Source of the DNA: CAIYRG01 sp964494505
Lineage (GTDB): Bacteria > Pseudomonadota > Alphaproteobacteria > Micropepsales > Micropepsaceae
Direction of reading: 5' to 3'
Assembly (NCBI GenBank): GCA_964494505.1
Contig: CAZBRO010000003.1
Location: forward strand, 62,001 to 126,000
DNA length: 64,000 nucleotides
Below the pieces are notes generated by a model. The model made no database searches, was not told where the DNA came from, and saw nothing but the letters and a program-made list of their open reading frames with translations. Position numbers and translations under genes: made by a program. Below are positions 35,324 to 43,817 of the stretch, piece after piece; the stretch's first letter is position 1; each line of letters opens with the position of its first letter.

Positions 35324-36124
35324 ATGCCCGTGTTGGGAGCGATACATCAGCCCAATCTTCGCAAGATCGCCGCGGCGCTCGCCGTGTTGCTTTTGCACGT
35401 GGCTGCAATCCGCATGCTGCTGGGCGTGCGCGATTTGTTCGAGCGGCTGATCGCCGAGCGGCCCCAAACCGTCACCACTTTGATCTTTCTGCCGCCGGAA
35501 TCCTTACCGGTATCGCTTTCCAAATCTGCGCCGCCCGCGCCCGCGGCGGCTCTGTCCATTTCGCCGCTCGTGCGCGACGGTCCGAGTTTCGCCGTACCGT
35601 CGCAGACCATGACCACGCTGACGCCCATCGTCCCGGCGCTGACGCTGCCAGAGCTGCCGGCCAATCCCGATGCGCGGGTGTTCGTAAATCTCGGCGACTA
35701 TTTCGCCTGCAATTTCGCCAATTACGACAGGCTGACGGACGCGGAGCGCGAACGCTGCGCCTTGCGGCTCTCGAATCTCGGCCATGTCGCGGCGCTCCCG
35801 GGTGCCTATGTCGACAGCAAGGCGACCCCGTTCACGCTGTTCGGGGCCGAGGGCACATTTGCCTTCACGCCGCCCGCTCAGCGCTCGTTCGATCTGCTGC
35901 AATCCTCCATCGGGTGCGCCTGGGAACAGGGACTTTGCCGGATGTGGCAATTCGACAAATTCGGCCTCGATCCCGACGATCAGAAGCGCGCAACCGCAGC
36001 CGCGCATTTCGAGCTTGCCAAGGGATGGTCGCTCGATGCCGGCGCGCAGGCGTGGATGGAGAATTATCTCGGCGGAGCGCGCCTGGCTTTAACCGCGGGC
36101 GTGGTCTTGACCTACCGCTGGTGA
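35324..36124 (+). CDS. Single-pass membrane protein with proline-rich linker, unknown function
   Basis: 266 residues. An N-terminal helix at about residues 13-33 (KIAAALAVLLLHVAAIRMLL), then a Pro/Ala/Ser-rich linker (LPVSLSKSAPPAPAAALSIS), then a soluble domain with cysteines in FACNFANYDRLTDAERERCAL and GCAWEQGLCRMWQF. Overall a TonB-like plan (anchor, Pro linker, periplasmic domain), but there is no TonB C-terminal signature and the domain is not recognised. It is 18 bases upstream of the glycosyltransferase-like gene and divergent from the PEP-CTERM gene. Confidence 0.62.
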   Translation: MPVLGAIHQPNLRKIAAALAVLLLHVAAIRMLLGVRDLFERLIAERPQTVTTLIFLPPESLPVSLSKSAPPAPAAALSISPLVRDGPSFAVPSQTMTTLTPIVPALTLPELPANPDARVFVNLGDYFACNFANYDRLTDAERERCALRLSNLGHVAALPGAYVDSKATPFTLFGAEGTFAFTPPAQRSFDLLQSSIGCAWEQGLCRMWQFDKFGLDPDDQKRATAAAHFELAKGWSLDAGAQAWMENYLGGARLALTAGVVLTYRW

Positions 36125-36142
36125 GAGGGTTTCAACCCAGCC

Positions 36143-36865
36143 ATGGCGACTTTGCTCATCAATTACGCAGACGCGGGTTACTACCAGGCGCAGAAGCTCA
36201 ACACCCAGTCGGGGCTTCTGACCGGCGGCCTCGGACGCGCCATCGCGTTCGGACGGCAGCATCTCGATCCCGGCTTCGTGGCCCGCAATCGCGCGGTCCT
36301 GAGCCGCCGCAACGGCGCGGGCATGTGGCTATGGAAGCCCTATATCGTGGTCCAGGCGTTGCGCCATGCAATGGCCGAGGGCGATGTGCTGTTTTATGCC
36401 GATTCCGGCTGCCATTTCGTGCGGGCCGTGCAGCCTCTGGTGGATCTGTGCCTGCGGGAAAGGGCGAAGCCGATACTGTTTTTCACGCTCGATCCGTCGC
36501 TGACGAATGGGAAATACTGCAAGCGCGATTGCTTCGTCGCCATGGGGCTCGACCGGCCGCCCTTCCCGGAAATGACGCAGGTTCTCGCGAGTTTCTTCCT
36601 CTGCCAAAGGACTGATTTCACGCTTCATTTTTTCGAGGAATGGCTGGGCTATTGTGAAGACCCCCGCCTTCTGACCGAAGCGCCCAACATTTGCGGGCTC
36701 CCCGATTATCCGGACTTCGTGCAGCACCGCTGCGACCAGAGCATCCTGAGCCTGCTCGCCGCCAAATACGGGATCGCGACGATTCCCGACATCTCGCAAT
36801 GGGGGAATGGGCGCCGCCCGGCGGAGCTTCCCCAATTCATCCAGCACACCCGCTGGAAGGAGTGA
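36143..36865 (+). CDS. Glycosyltransferase-like protein
   Basis: 240 residues. Features: ADAGYYQAQKLN, then AGMWLWKPYIVVQALRHAM, then DVLFYADSGCHFVRA, resembling the D-x-D type nucleotide-sugar-binding region, then ITDFTLHF-like FFLCQRTDFTLHFFEEW and HRCDQSILSLLA. This pattern occurs in capsule or LPS-related glycosyltransferases annotated only as hypothetical. No signal peptide. It follows the membrane protein gene at 35324 by 18 bases. Moderate certainty of family, low of substrate. Confidence 0.6.
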   Translation: MATLLINYADAGYYQAQKLNTQSGLLTGGLGRAIAFGRQHLDPGFVARNRAVLSRRNGAGMWLWKPYIVVQALRHAMAEGDVLFYADSGCHFVRAVQPLVDLCLRERAKPILFFTLDPSLTNGKYCKRDCFVAMGLDRPPFPEMTQVLASFFLCQRTDFTLHFFEEWLGYCEDPRLLTEAPNICGLPDYPDFVQHRCDQSILSLLAAKYGIATIPDISQWGNGRRPAELPQFIQHTRWKE

Positions 36866-36947
36866 GCCTCCCCCATTGCCCGGCGCCCGCGGCAATTGCA
36901 CACTGGCGGTGACGGCCGGTGGAACCGGCCCAAGGGAGGGATTCGAC

Positions 36948-38099
36948 ATGCACGCTTCGCGAGGTTCGCTCACGACATGGTTCAAGAGCGCGGCGCTGGT
37001 TCTGGCCGTGGGCGCGGCCGTTGCCATCGGCCATCACGCCAATTCGGCCGAGACCGCCAAAGTCCCCACCTTCACCTATGACGGCGCGTGGCCGAAGCTG
37101 CCGCTCCCCAACAATTGGACCTTCGAAGGCATCACGGGACTTGCGGTCGACAAGGACGACATCATCTGGGTGCTGAACCGCCCGGGCGATTACGACGTCG
37201 ATCCGATTTTCCATGTGCCGGAGAAGACCGAGAATTACGCCTCGCTGACGCCGAAGACCGCACTTTGCTGCCTGAGGCCCGAAGGCATTCTCGCCTTCGA
37301 CATGCAGGGCAATCTGATCCGCCATTGGAATCAGGCCGACAAGGTCGATGGCCATTTGATCCTCGCCGACAAGGCCGGGAACATCTGGATCGGCTCCGAC
37401 ACGATGCGCAAATACACCAAGGACGGAAAGCTGCTTGGCGCCATCGAGCGCACGCCCGATGCCACCCAGCCCAAGCCCGGCGCCTATCCCGCCGATACGC
37501 CCATGGTCGTCGGCCGCATCGAGGGCGGGGAATTCGACGAGGATGCGCGCGAGCTGTTCGTCACCGATTCCTATTTGCGCGGGCGCGTGCTGGTGTTCGA
37601 CATGGACACCATGAAGTTCAAGCGCGGCTGGGCCGCCTACGGCAAGCCGCTAGCCGAGATCAAATTCGATCCAACCGCGAAATACGATCCCAAAGGCCCG
37701 CCGGCCAAGGATTTCCTCGGCCACATCACGCTGACCGTCTCGAAGGACGGCTTCGTCTATGCCGCCGACCGGCAATCCGACCGCATCCAGGTATACACCA
37801 AAGCCGGCAAATTCGTGCGCGAGTTCACCGTGGCCCCCGAAACCTTGGATCGCGGCTCGACCGGCGGCATGGCGCTGTCGCCCGATCAGCGGCTGATCTA
37901 CGTGTCCGACATCATGAACAATGTGGTGTGGATCGTGAATCGCGCGGACGGCAAGACGCTCGGCCATTTCGGCTTCTTCGGCCATTCCGGCGGCGGCTTC
38001 CATTGGATTCACATGGTGGCCACCGACAGCCACGGCAATGTCTACACAGGCGAAGTCGACACCGGCAAACGCGTGCAGCGGTTCATGGTGAAGAACTAG
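36948..38099 (+). CDS. Exported NHL / six-bladed beta-propeller protein
   Basis: 383 residues from the ATG at 36948 (GGGAGGG 6-7 bases upstream). Signal segment WFKSAALVLAVGAAVAIGHH then A-rich site. Propeller blades repeat as FEGITGLAVDKDDIIWVLNR, GHLILADKAGNIWIGSD, ITLTVSKDGFVYAADRQSDRI and GGMALSPDQRLIYVSD. The Cys pair at residues 107-108 (ALCCLRPEGI) is also found in the paralogue at 52970. NHL propellers bind ligands or proteins; a relative, peptidyl-alpha-hydroxyglycine lyase, is enzymatic. No catalytic assignment can be made here. Confidence 0.82.
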   Translation: MHASRGSLTTWFKSAALVLAVGAAVAIGHHANSAETAKVPTFTYDGAWPKLPLPNNWTFEGITGLAVDKDDIIWVLNRPGDYDVDPIFHVPEKTENYASLTPKTALCCLRPEGILAFDMQGNLIRHWNQADKVDGHLILADKAGNIWIGSDTMRKYTKDGKLLGAIERTPDATQPKPGAYPADTPMVVGRIEGGEFDEDARELFVTDSYLRGRVLVFDMDTMKFKRGWAAYGKPLAEIKFDPTAKYDPKGPPAKDFLGHITLTVSKDGFVYAADRQSDRIQVYTKAGKFVREFTVAPETLDRGSTGGMALSPDQRLIYVSDIMNNVVWIVNRADGKTLGHFGFFGHSGGGFHWIHMVATDSHGNVYTGEVDTGKRVQRFMVKN

Positions 38100-38171
38100 C
38101 TTTGAATTTTGCAAGACCGGCCAGAAGGGGGTGGCCGGCACATCCATCGTTTCCAAAGAGGGGAGCTTGCC

Positions 38172-38591
38172 ATGGGACATGCCGAACACGCCCTTCGGAC
38201 GTGGTTTGCCGAAGTGTGGAACAAGGGAAATATCGACAAGGTCTATCCGGATTTGGTTCATCCCGATTGCGTTTTTCATACCGTCGGCCAAGGCGGCGAG
38301 TCGCTGGTTGGGCTTCAGGGGTTTCACCAGATTTATGACCCCATCCAGGCTGCGTTTCGCGAGATCAATTTCACCGTCGATGAAGTGGTGGAATCGGGAG
38401 ACGTCGCGGCCGTGCGGTGGACCTGCACAGCCCGGCACGTTGGAGATCAGATGGGAGTTGCGCCGTCCGGAAAGGCGGTCAGGTTCTCAGGAATGGGTTT
38501 TGCCCATTTCAAGGACGGCAAGGTGACCCACACGTGGGACGAATGGGACCGCCTCGGCTTCATGAAGCAGATCGGCGCCATCGCGAGTTGA
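38172..38591 (+). CDS. SnoaL-like (polyketide cyclase / NTF2-like) protein
   Basis: 139 residues from the ATG at 38172 (GGGAG 7 bases upstream). The family pattern is present: WFAEVWNKGNIDKVYPDLVH, then GLQGFHQIYDPIQAAFREIN, VVESGDVAAVRWTCTARHVG, and VRFSGMGFAHFKDGKVTHTW with DEWDRLGFM. NTF2-like fold with a ligand cavity; members include polyketide cyclases and SnoaL-like ester cyclases, many with unknown substrates. It follows the NHL gene by 72 bases and may be cotranscribed. Confidence 0.8.
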   Translation: MGHAEHALRTWFAEVWNKGNIDKVYPDLVHPDCVFHTVGQGGESLVGLQGFHQIYDPIQAAFREINFTVDEVVESGDVAAVRWTCTARHVGDQMGVAPSGKAVRFSGMGFAHFKDGKVTHTWDEWDRLGFMKQIGAIAS

Positions 38592-38640
38592 ATTGGGTTG
38601 CGAAGGCTGATGGCAGCCGGAGATACAAAAGCTCCGCAGG

Positions 38641-38671
38641 TCCCGGATCGGCGCTGACGCGCCGTCCGGGA
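38641..38671. repeat. Palindrome, family 3 type end (TCCCGGA...TCCGGGATGAC)
   Basis: TCCCGGATCGGCGC / GCGCCGTCCGGGA with one bulge around TGAC. Followed by ATGACC. Between convergent genes; may serve as their terminator. Confidence 0.7.
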
Positions 38672-38702
38672 TGACCACGCAACGACACAGGCCTCAGAGG
38701 AT

Positions 38703-39665
38703 TTAGCCGGCTTTACCCGCGGCTTTGTCCTTCTCGCGCTGGATCGCACGTTCCGCGCCCGTGATCGCGGCCTGCGCGCGCTCGTTCCACGTCTTCGGAT
38801 CGATGAAGGGATTGGGATCGCCGGGTTTGCGGTTCTTCAGCATCATGGCGCGCTCCAGCACGCCGCCGCCCGGATAGCCGTTCGGATCGGCCCAGGAGTG
38901 GACCATCAGATTGACTTCCACGCCCTTGATGGCCGCAACCTTCTTGGCACTTTCCAGCGACTGCTCGGCTTCCTTCAGGCCGCCGCGATAACCGCCGCCG
39001 CCCATCAGGATCGCCGTGTGCGGAACACCACTGTCGTAGACCTTGATGCCTTCGGTGGTGGTCACGCCCGGCGTGTGGCCCGGCGTCCAGTGAAAGGTCA
39101 GATGCTGATCGCCGAGGTCGAGATGATCGCCCTCGTGAACGACGATGTCCTTCTTGGGAATCTTGTTGATGCCGCCGCCATCGCGGTTGCCCTTCTTGCC
39201 GTCGAGGTCGGCCATCATCTGCCAATCCTGCTCCATGGCCATCACGTGCGCGCCCGTAAGTTCCTGCATCTTCGCCGCGCCGCCGACATGGTCGAGATGG
39301 CCGTGGGAAAGAATGATGTATTTGATGTCGCGCAGGTTGATACCCATCTTCTTGATGTTGTCGACCACGTGATCGACGAAGGGTTCCTGTGTGGTGTCGA
39401 ACATGATGTCGCCCTGAGGCGTCGTCAGTACCCAAACCGAGACGTAGCAGGGCCCGACCAGATACAGATTATCGAACACCTTGGTGGGTTCGATGTTCTG
39501 GATCGAATTGTCGCGCGCGCGCGTCACCCGGCAGGTCTTGCTGTAGGGCTCGTTCGCGGCCCCCTGGCCTTGCGCGTATGCGGGTCCCGGCGCGCTGGAT
39601 TGCAGCAGAAACACCGCAGCGGCAGATGCCGCCGTCAGCATGATCATGCGTTTGATCGGTCTCAT
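38703..39665 (-). CDS. Exported metallo-beta-lactamase-fold hydrolase, B3-like
   Basis: 320 residues from the ATG at 39665 (GGGGAGGAA just upstream). Signal sequence MIMLTAASAAAVFLLQSSAP...A. The zinc motif is SHGHLDHVGG (His121, His123, Asp125, His126). Downstream are TGAHVMAMEQDWQMM, WTPGHTPGV with the next His, and a late VHSWAD His. This matches the plan of subclass B3 metallo-beta-lactamases and of other exported hydrolases of that fold. Beta-lactam activity is possible but cannot be told apart from lactonase or other activity by sequence here. No neighbour is resistance-related. Confidence 0.82.
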   Translation of the reverse strand: MRPIKRMIMLTAASAAAVFLLQSSAPGPAYAQGQGAANEPYSKTCRVTRARDNSIQNIEPTKVFDNLYLVGPCYVSVWVLTTPQGDIMFDTTQEPFVDHVVDNIKKMGINLRDIKYIILSHGHLDHVGGAAKMQELTGAHVMAMEQDWQMMADLDGKKGNRDGGGINKIPKKDIVVHEGDHLDLGDQHLTFHWTPGHTPGVTTTEGIKVYDSGVPHTAILMGGGGYRGGLKEAEQSLESAKKVAAIKGVEVNLMVHSWADPNGYPGGGVLERAMMLKNRKPGDPNPFIDPKTWNERAQAAITGAERAIQREKDKAAGKAG

Positions 39666-39756
39666 GGTTCCTCCCCTGGGCCGTAAGCGGCTCGGGGGCG
39701 AGTGTACCGGCTTGCCGGAATGCGCGGAAGGCCGGGCGGCACTTGTAACTGGCGCT

Positions 39757-40092
39757 TCAGCTTTCGCGGCGGAAATAACCGCTCGAGAGCAGCCCATCCA
39801 CATCCGCGCGCAGCACGCGTTGAAGGGGGGCCGTGCCCGAAAACCGGTACTGCCGGCGCGAGACGATTCCGACCGCGACAATCGGGGTGCTGGCGAGATA
39901 GCGCAAACCCACCTCGCCGGAAGACGGTGCGCGCGGAAGCGGCGGCTCGGCCGGTGCCGGCCGGGCGATGAGCGCGGCCTTGCGCGGCGGCTCAACGGAT
40001 GGCACGGATGTGGCCCGACTCTTGGCGGGCTGGTTCGGATTTGAGGGATTGTTCGTCCTCAGCTCCGTCCGCTTCTGGCCGCAGCACGGCAT
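39757..40092 (-). CDS. Small protein starting MPCCGQKR, overlapping the upstream gene
   Basis: 111 residues from the ATG at 40092 (AGGAG 7 bases upstream; another in-frame ATG is at 40110). It begins MPCCGQKRTELR, with vicinal cysteines, has a Pro-rich middle (PAPAEPPLPRAPSSG) and a more conserved-looking C-terminal part (GLRYLASTPIVAVGIVSRRQYRFSG). The start lies inside the end of the DUF1360-like gene; about 101 bases overlap in a different frame on the same strand. Third gene of the operon that begins with the Cys-rich protein. Function unknown. Confidence 0.6.
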   Translation of the reverse strand: MPCCGQKRTELRTNNPSNPNQPAKSRATSVPSVEPPRKAALIARPAPAEPPLPRAPSSGEVGLRYLASTPIVAVGIVSRRQYRFSGTAPLQRVLRADVDGLLSSGYFRRES

Positions 40093-40411
40093 CGTCTTCT
40101 CCTTGTGCATTCAGGGGCTGTATCATTAAGGGCGGGCGGCCCAGCCGGTCGAGCAGGCAAGCGCCCCCCGAGAGGCCGAGCCACGCCACGCCTATGGCGA
40201 CTGCGCCGCTTCCGACGAAAAACGCGAACGGCAGAGCAACCCAAAGACTCACGCAGTGGAAACAATCCATCAGATGCCCGAGCGCGCCGTTCCCGAGCGA
40301 CGCGCGCAAGGAGACCAGAAGATCCCACGGCCCATCCTCAAAGGCGAAGAGGTGCGCAAGCCGCCACGTCGCCAGAAGAGCCACCACAAACCGCAGCCAC
40401 GGATCCTCCAT
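39992..40411 (-). CDS. DUF1360-like membrane protein
   Basis: 139 residues. Three hydrophobic helices (WLRFVVALLATWRLAHLF, then CVSLWVALPFAFFVGSG, then AIGVAWLGLSGGACLL). The sequence MDCFHCVSLWV, with a C-x2-C next to a helix, matches the Cys pair of DUF1360 proteins (typically LxCPxCxGxW). The C-terminal 40 residues are charged and polar. Its start is 3 bases after the end of the Cys-rich protein's stop, so translation is coupled. The end overlaps the next gene by about 101 bases. DUF1360 has no assigned function. Confidence 0.7.
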   Translation of the reverse strand: MEDPWLRFVVALLATWRLAHLFAFEDGPWDLLVSLRASLGNGALGHLMDCFHCVSLWVALPFAFFVGSGAVAIGVAWLGLSGGACLLDRLGRPPLMIQPLNAQGEDDAVLRPEADGAEDEQSLKSEPARQESGHIRAIR

Positions 40412-40413
40412 CG

Positions 40414-42654
40414 TCAGGAAGGCGGCAGATCGTTGCAGATCTTCACCGGCCAGTCGGCCGACGCCCAGTTGATCCCGCAGGCCCGCGCAGTGCGGTCATA
40501 GACCGTGAGATGGAAGATGTAGACGCAGCATTCCCCGCGCGGAATCGTGAAGTCGTTGGGAACAACATAGGGCAGGGACGCTTTGCAGAGCGGGTCCACC
40601 GCTCTTAAATCGAACGAAGTCAGCGTCCCGATCACTTGCGGCACCGTCGCCACTCCGCAGCGCGTGCCGGGATCGCCGACCCGCGACGTCCCATAGAAAC
40701 AGGCGCCGCCCGGCCCCGGAATCGGCAGCGAGATCGACGCCCCGCCCTGCTTTTCCACCGACACCACGTAATAGTCGAAATTGTCGTCGGGCCGCGGATG
40801 AACCATGGCGGTGTCGTCGATGTATTCGTCATAGGCGATGCCCGAAATCGGAAGGCTCCACGGCACGCTGCAGTCCGGCGGGTTCGCGAACTTGCTGACG
40901 AACAGATCGGCGCATTTGGGCACCGCATCGATCTGAATCAGCGCAGTGATCGGCTTGTTGTCGAGCCACACACGCTGGGTGTCGCAATAGGTGTTGCTGA
41001 GGGTGTCTTCGACCAGCAGCCGGATCGTGAACAGGCCGCTCAATTGGCAGCCGCCGATATTGGTGGTCCAGGAGGAGGGGCTGAGCAACCCTTGCGGATC
41101 GGTCAGCAGGCACCAGGGCGGGAACGGCACGGGAACGAGGCAATCGGGCACCCAATTGGCGGTGAGTACCGAGGTGTCGGTGCGCATATTGATCGCGCGA
41201 TACTGTGCGGGCGTGCTGAAATTCACGGTCCAGAAGGTGTTCCAGCCGCCGCTGGTGCAATCGGGATCGTCGCCCGCCTTGTAGGCGAGCGTGTAGCCCT
41301 TGATCTTCTGCGTGTCGTCGCAGCCCGCGATATAGGCCGAGCCCCACACCGAAAGGCAGCTTCCGAACGAGGCCTCGAAGCTTCCTGCCGGGCGCGTGCA
41401 GAGTGCGGGCACATTGTCCATGAAGCGCGCGGCGGGATCGAAGGCGTTGGTGTCGAGCGTGAAATTGCCGTCGACGCCGAGGATGCGGACGTCCTTCTTG
41501 AAGACCTGGAAGGTGATCGAGCAGGGCGGCGTCGTCTGGTTGGCGCCGTACACCGTCATGCGCACGAAATAATTGCCGGCATTCAGGAGCGTCGTGTCGA
41601 GATAGGCGAGAAGTCCGCCGAAGACGGGCGCGTTGCCTTGAACCGTGTTGCCCGGGGGCACCGGCGGATACACGAAATTGGCGGCGTGCCAGTTGATGTT
41701 GTTGATGGACCATTCGAGCACATAGCGCACGAAGCCCGCACCCGCCGCGGTGCCGGTGATCGGCACCACGAGTGCGGGAATGTCGGTATTGACCTGTTCG
41801 GCGACGCAGCCATCCGGGCCGGTGATCTCGCATGTGAGAGGGCCGAAGCACTCCCGCAGGCAGCGCCAGTAGAAGATGAGGCAGCGATACACATCGATCA
41901 GGTTTCTCGCCCGCGCCAGGCAGCAGCCGAAACGGATCGCGCAGAGGCACCAGCAGCGGCAAACCCAGAACCACGGCTCCCGGCTGTGGGCCTTGAACGC
42001 GGCTTCACCGAGGAGGGCCTGTGCCGCATCGGGCGTCAGCAAGCGCTCGAAGATGGCGGCGGCTTCGTGCTCGCCTTCGTGGCAATCGATGTCGCCCTTG
42101 GTCACCGCATCGGGAAGGCCGGCGGTGAAATCGACGGTTGCGAGCTGATCGGTGAGATAGGGGCGATAGGCCTTCGCGAGAGCGCCCACCAGCGTCTCGA
42201 AATCCTTGCGGTCGGCGGACGTCAACTGGCCGGGCGTCACCGGGGTCCCGACCGCGCGGCGCACGCACAGCCAATAGAGATAGAGGTAATAGACGAACAG
42301 GCGGAACGAGCGCGGCCGGCGGCAGACCAGCCAGCCGAAAATCGTGCAGCAGCGGATATGCAGCAGGCACCAGCGCCAGCGCTCGATGGGGCCGAGAACC
42401 TCGCGCGCCTGTGCCGGAAGCAGCGCCAGGGCTATCTTTTCATCGGGAAAATTGCCGAACAATCTTTGCGCTTCGGCCAGTTCGGCCTCGCAGTCGGGGG
42501 GCGCCTTTCCGGCCTCCTCGCCAAGCGCCTTGAGATCGCCGGCCCGCTTCAAATCCTCTTCGAGAATGGGGCGGTAAAGCTCGACAAGCGATTTGAGGAC
42601 GGTCTGAAATTCCGGACTTGAGAACTCGGGATTGGTAGGGGGGGAGTCAGCCAT
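40414..42654 (-). CDS. Large cysteine-rich protein with duplicated Trp/Cys domain, unknown function
   Basis: 746 residues from the ATG at 42654 (GGAGG 6 bases upstream). I count 36 cysteines. No signal peptide is visible (MADSPPTNPEFSSPEF...). The N-terminal third is an internal duplication, about residues 16-143 and 151-275. Each copy has a helical start (LVELYRPILEEDL, LAKAYRPYLTDQL), then an aromatic, Trp/Cys-packed core (WRWCLLHIRCCTIFGWLVC; WVCRCWCLCAIRFGCC) ending YWLCVRR or YWRCLRE. Residues about 275-746 are beta-rich with scattered Cys (TQRVWLDNKPITALIQ, PISGIAYDEYIDD, RGECCVYIFHLTVYDR), like stacked Ig-type domains. I do not recognise the family. First gene of an operon with the DUF1360-like and MPCCGQKR genes. 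Confidence 0.85.
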   Translation of the reverse strand: MADSPPTNPEFSSPEFQTVLKSLVELYRPILEEDLKRAGDLKALGEEAGKAPPDCEAELAEAQRLFGNFPDEKIALALLPAQAREVLGPIERWRWCLLHIRCCTIFGWLVCRRPRSFRLFVYYLYLYWLCVRRAVGTPVTPGQLTSADRKDFETLVGALAKAYRPYLTDQLATVDFTAGLPDAVTKGDIDCHEGEHEAAAIFERLLTPDAAQALLGEAAFKAHSREPWFWVCRCWCLCAIRFGCCLARARNLIDVYRCLIFYWRCLRECFGPLTCEITGPDGCVAEQVNTDIPALVVPITGTAAGAGFVRYVLEWSINNINWHAANFVYPPVPPGNTVQGNAPVFGGLLAYLDTTLLNAGNYFVRMTVYGANQTTPPCSITFQVFKKDVRILGVDGNFTLDTNAFDPAARFMDNVPALCTRPAGSFEASFGSCLSVWGSAYIAGCDDTQKIKGYTLAYKAGDDPDCTSGGWNTFWTVNFSTPAQYRAINMRTDTSVLTANWVPDCLVPVPFPPWCLLTDPQGLLSPSSWTTNIGGCQLSGLFTIRLLVEDTLSNTYCDTQRVWLDNKPITALIQIDAVPKCADLFVSKFANPPDCSVPWSLPISGIAYDEYIDDTAMVHPRPDDNFDYYVVSVEKQGGASISLPIPGPGGACFYGTSRVGDPGTRCGVATVPQVIGTLTSFDLRAVDPLCKASLPYVVPNDFTIPRGECCVYIFHLTVYDRTARACGINWASADWPVKICNDLPPS

Positions 42655-42887
42655 GATGCACCTCCATGCGTTCGCAATGGGCCTCGAAAGGTCCCGGCCG
42701 AGACGGAAGACTGGAAGACGGTGCTAAAAATGCTGGATTTGAGCGGTTTCCCCCTGCGCAATGGATATTAACTACGATGAATGACCTGACAAGCGGACGA
42801 AGGCTCAGGCTCAGCCGTGTCCTGTAAAGGTCACAGGGTTCCATCCAATGCGTTGACGCGAACGCCCGGTTCCTGCATCCCGCTGTC

Positions 42888-43745
42888 ATGAAACATTCCG
42901 CTCCCCCCATCCTGAACGGCCTTTCCGAGATCGCTTACGAGTACGACGCGGCGATCTGCGACGTCTGGGGCGTGCTGCATAACGGCAAGGAGGCCTATTT
43001 CGAGGCCGCCGACGCCATGCGGCGGTTCCGGGCGACGCGCGGGCCGGTCTTCCTTCTCTCCAACGCGCCGCGACTCGCAGACGGTGTCGAGGCGCAGTTC
43101 GCCCGCGTGGGACTCCCTTTCGACTTTTATGACGGGATCGTCACATCTGGGCTTGCCGCCCGCGCCGATCTTCAGTCGCGCACGGAAGGGGGCAGCACGC
43201 TTCGTATGTTCTATCTCGGGCCGCCACGCGACAACCCGCTCTATGAGGGGCTGAATGTCACGTTGGTTCCGCCCGAAGACGCCGAGATCGTGCTTTGCAC
43301 CGGCTTCTATGACGACGAAACCGAAACCCCGGACGATTATCGCGCCATGCTGCACGGGTTCCGGGCGCGCGAGCTGATCTTTCTCTGCGCCAATCCCGAC
43401 ATCGTGGTGCAGCGGGGCGAGAAGCTCATTTATTGTGCAGGCGCTATTGCGAGGCTGTACGAATCTCTCGGCGGCACGGTGGTTTATTACGGCAAGCCCT
43501 ATGCGCCGGTATTCGAGAAGACGCTCGCGGGTTTGCGCGCATGCGCGCCCGTCCTGCGGCCGCTGGTGATCGGGGACGGCATCGAGACCGACATCCTGGG
43601 CGCGCAGCGCATGGGGCTGGACGCGCTCTTCATCGGCGGCGGCATTCACGGCGAAGAAATCAGGGAGGACCCCAAGGCGCTCGGCAATCTGTTCAGGAAG
43701 AGCGGCGTTTCGGCCCGTGCCGCGATGCCGGCGCTGGTTTGGTGA
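42888..43745 (+). CDS. TIGR01459-family HAD phosphatase
   Basis: 285 residues. HAD motif I is DVWGVLHNG (Asp nucleophile), with LLSNAPR as the second motif, and a late VIGDGIETDILGAQRMGLD with the acidic cluster that binds magnesium. This class IIA type is conserved in alphaproteobacteria, often close to ribF. Physiological substrate is unknown. The gene is divergent from the Cys-rich operon with a 233-base gap that I could not further interpret. Shine-Dalgarno is weak. Confidence 0.9.
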   Translation: MKHSAPPILNGLSEIAYEYDAAICDVWGVLHNGKEAYFEAADAMRRFRATRGPVFLLSNAPRLADGVEAQFARVGLPFDFYDGIVTSGLAARADLQSRTEGGSTLRMFYLGPPRDNPLYEGLNVTLVPPEDAEIVLCTGFYDDETETPDDYRAMLHGFRARELIFLCANPDIVVQRGEKLIYCAGAIARLYESLGGTVVYYGKPYAPVFEKTLAGLRACAPVLRPLVIGDGIETDILGAQRMGLDALFIGGGIHGEEIREDPKALGNLFRKSGVSARAAMPALVW

Positions 43746-43817
43746 CCGGCCTCCTCGTCAGGCTTGCCCCTTCCATGTCCGGCCGATAAGACAGGCTTTG
43801 CGCGAAAGGGACCGCTC

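Noticed and set aside
38703..39665. Call as a beta-lactam resistance gene
   Set aside because: The zinc motifs fit subclass B3 but also many exported hydrolases; nothing nearby supports resistance, so only the fold is claimed.
40636..42621. Long plus-strand open frame opposite the Cys-rich protein
   Set aside because: Arg/Gly/Ala-heavy composition without motifs; the minus-strand frame has a strong Shine-Dalgarno, an internal duplication and ordered cysteines.
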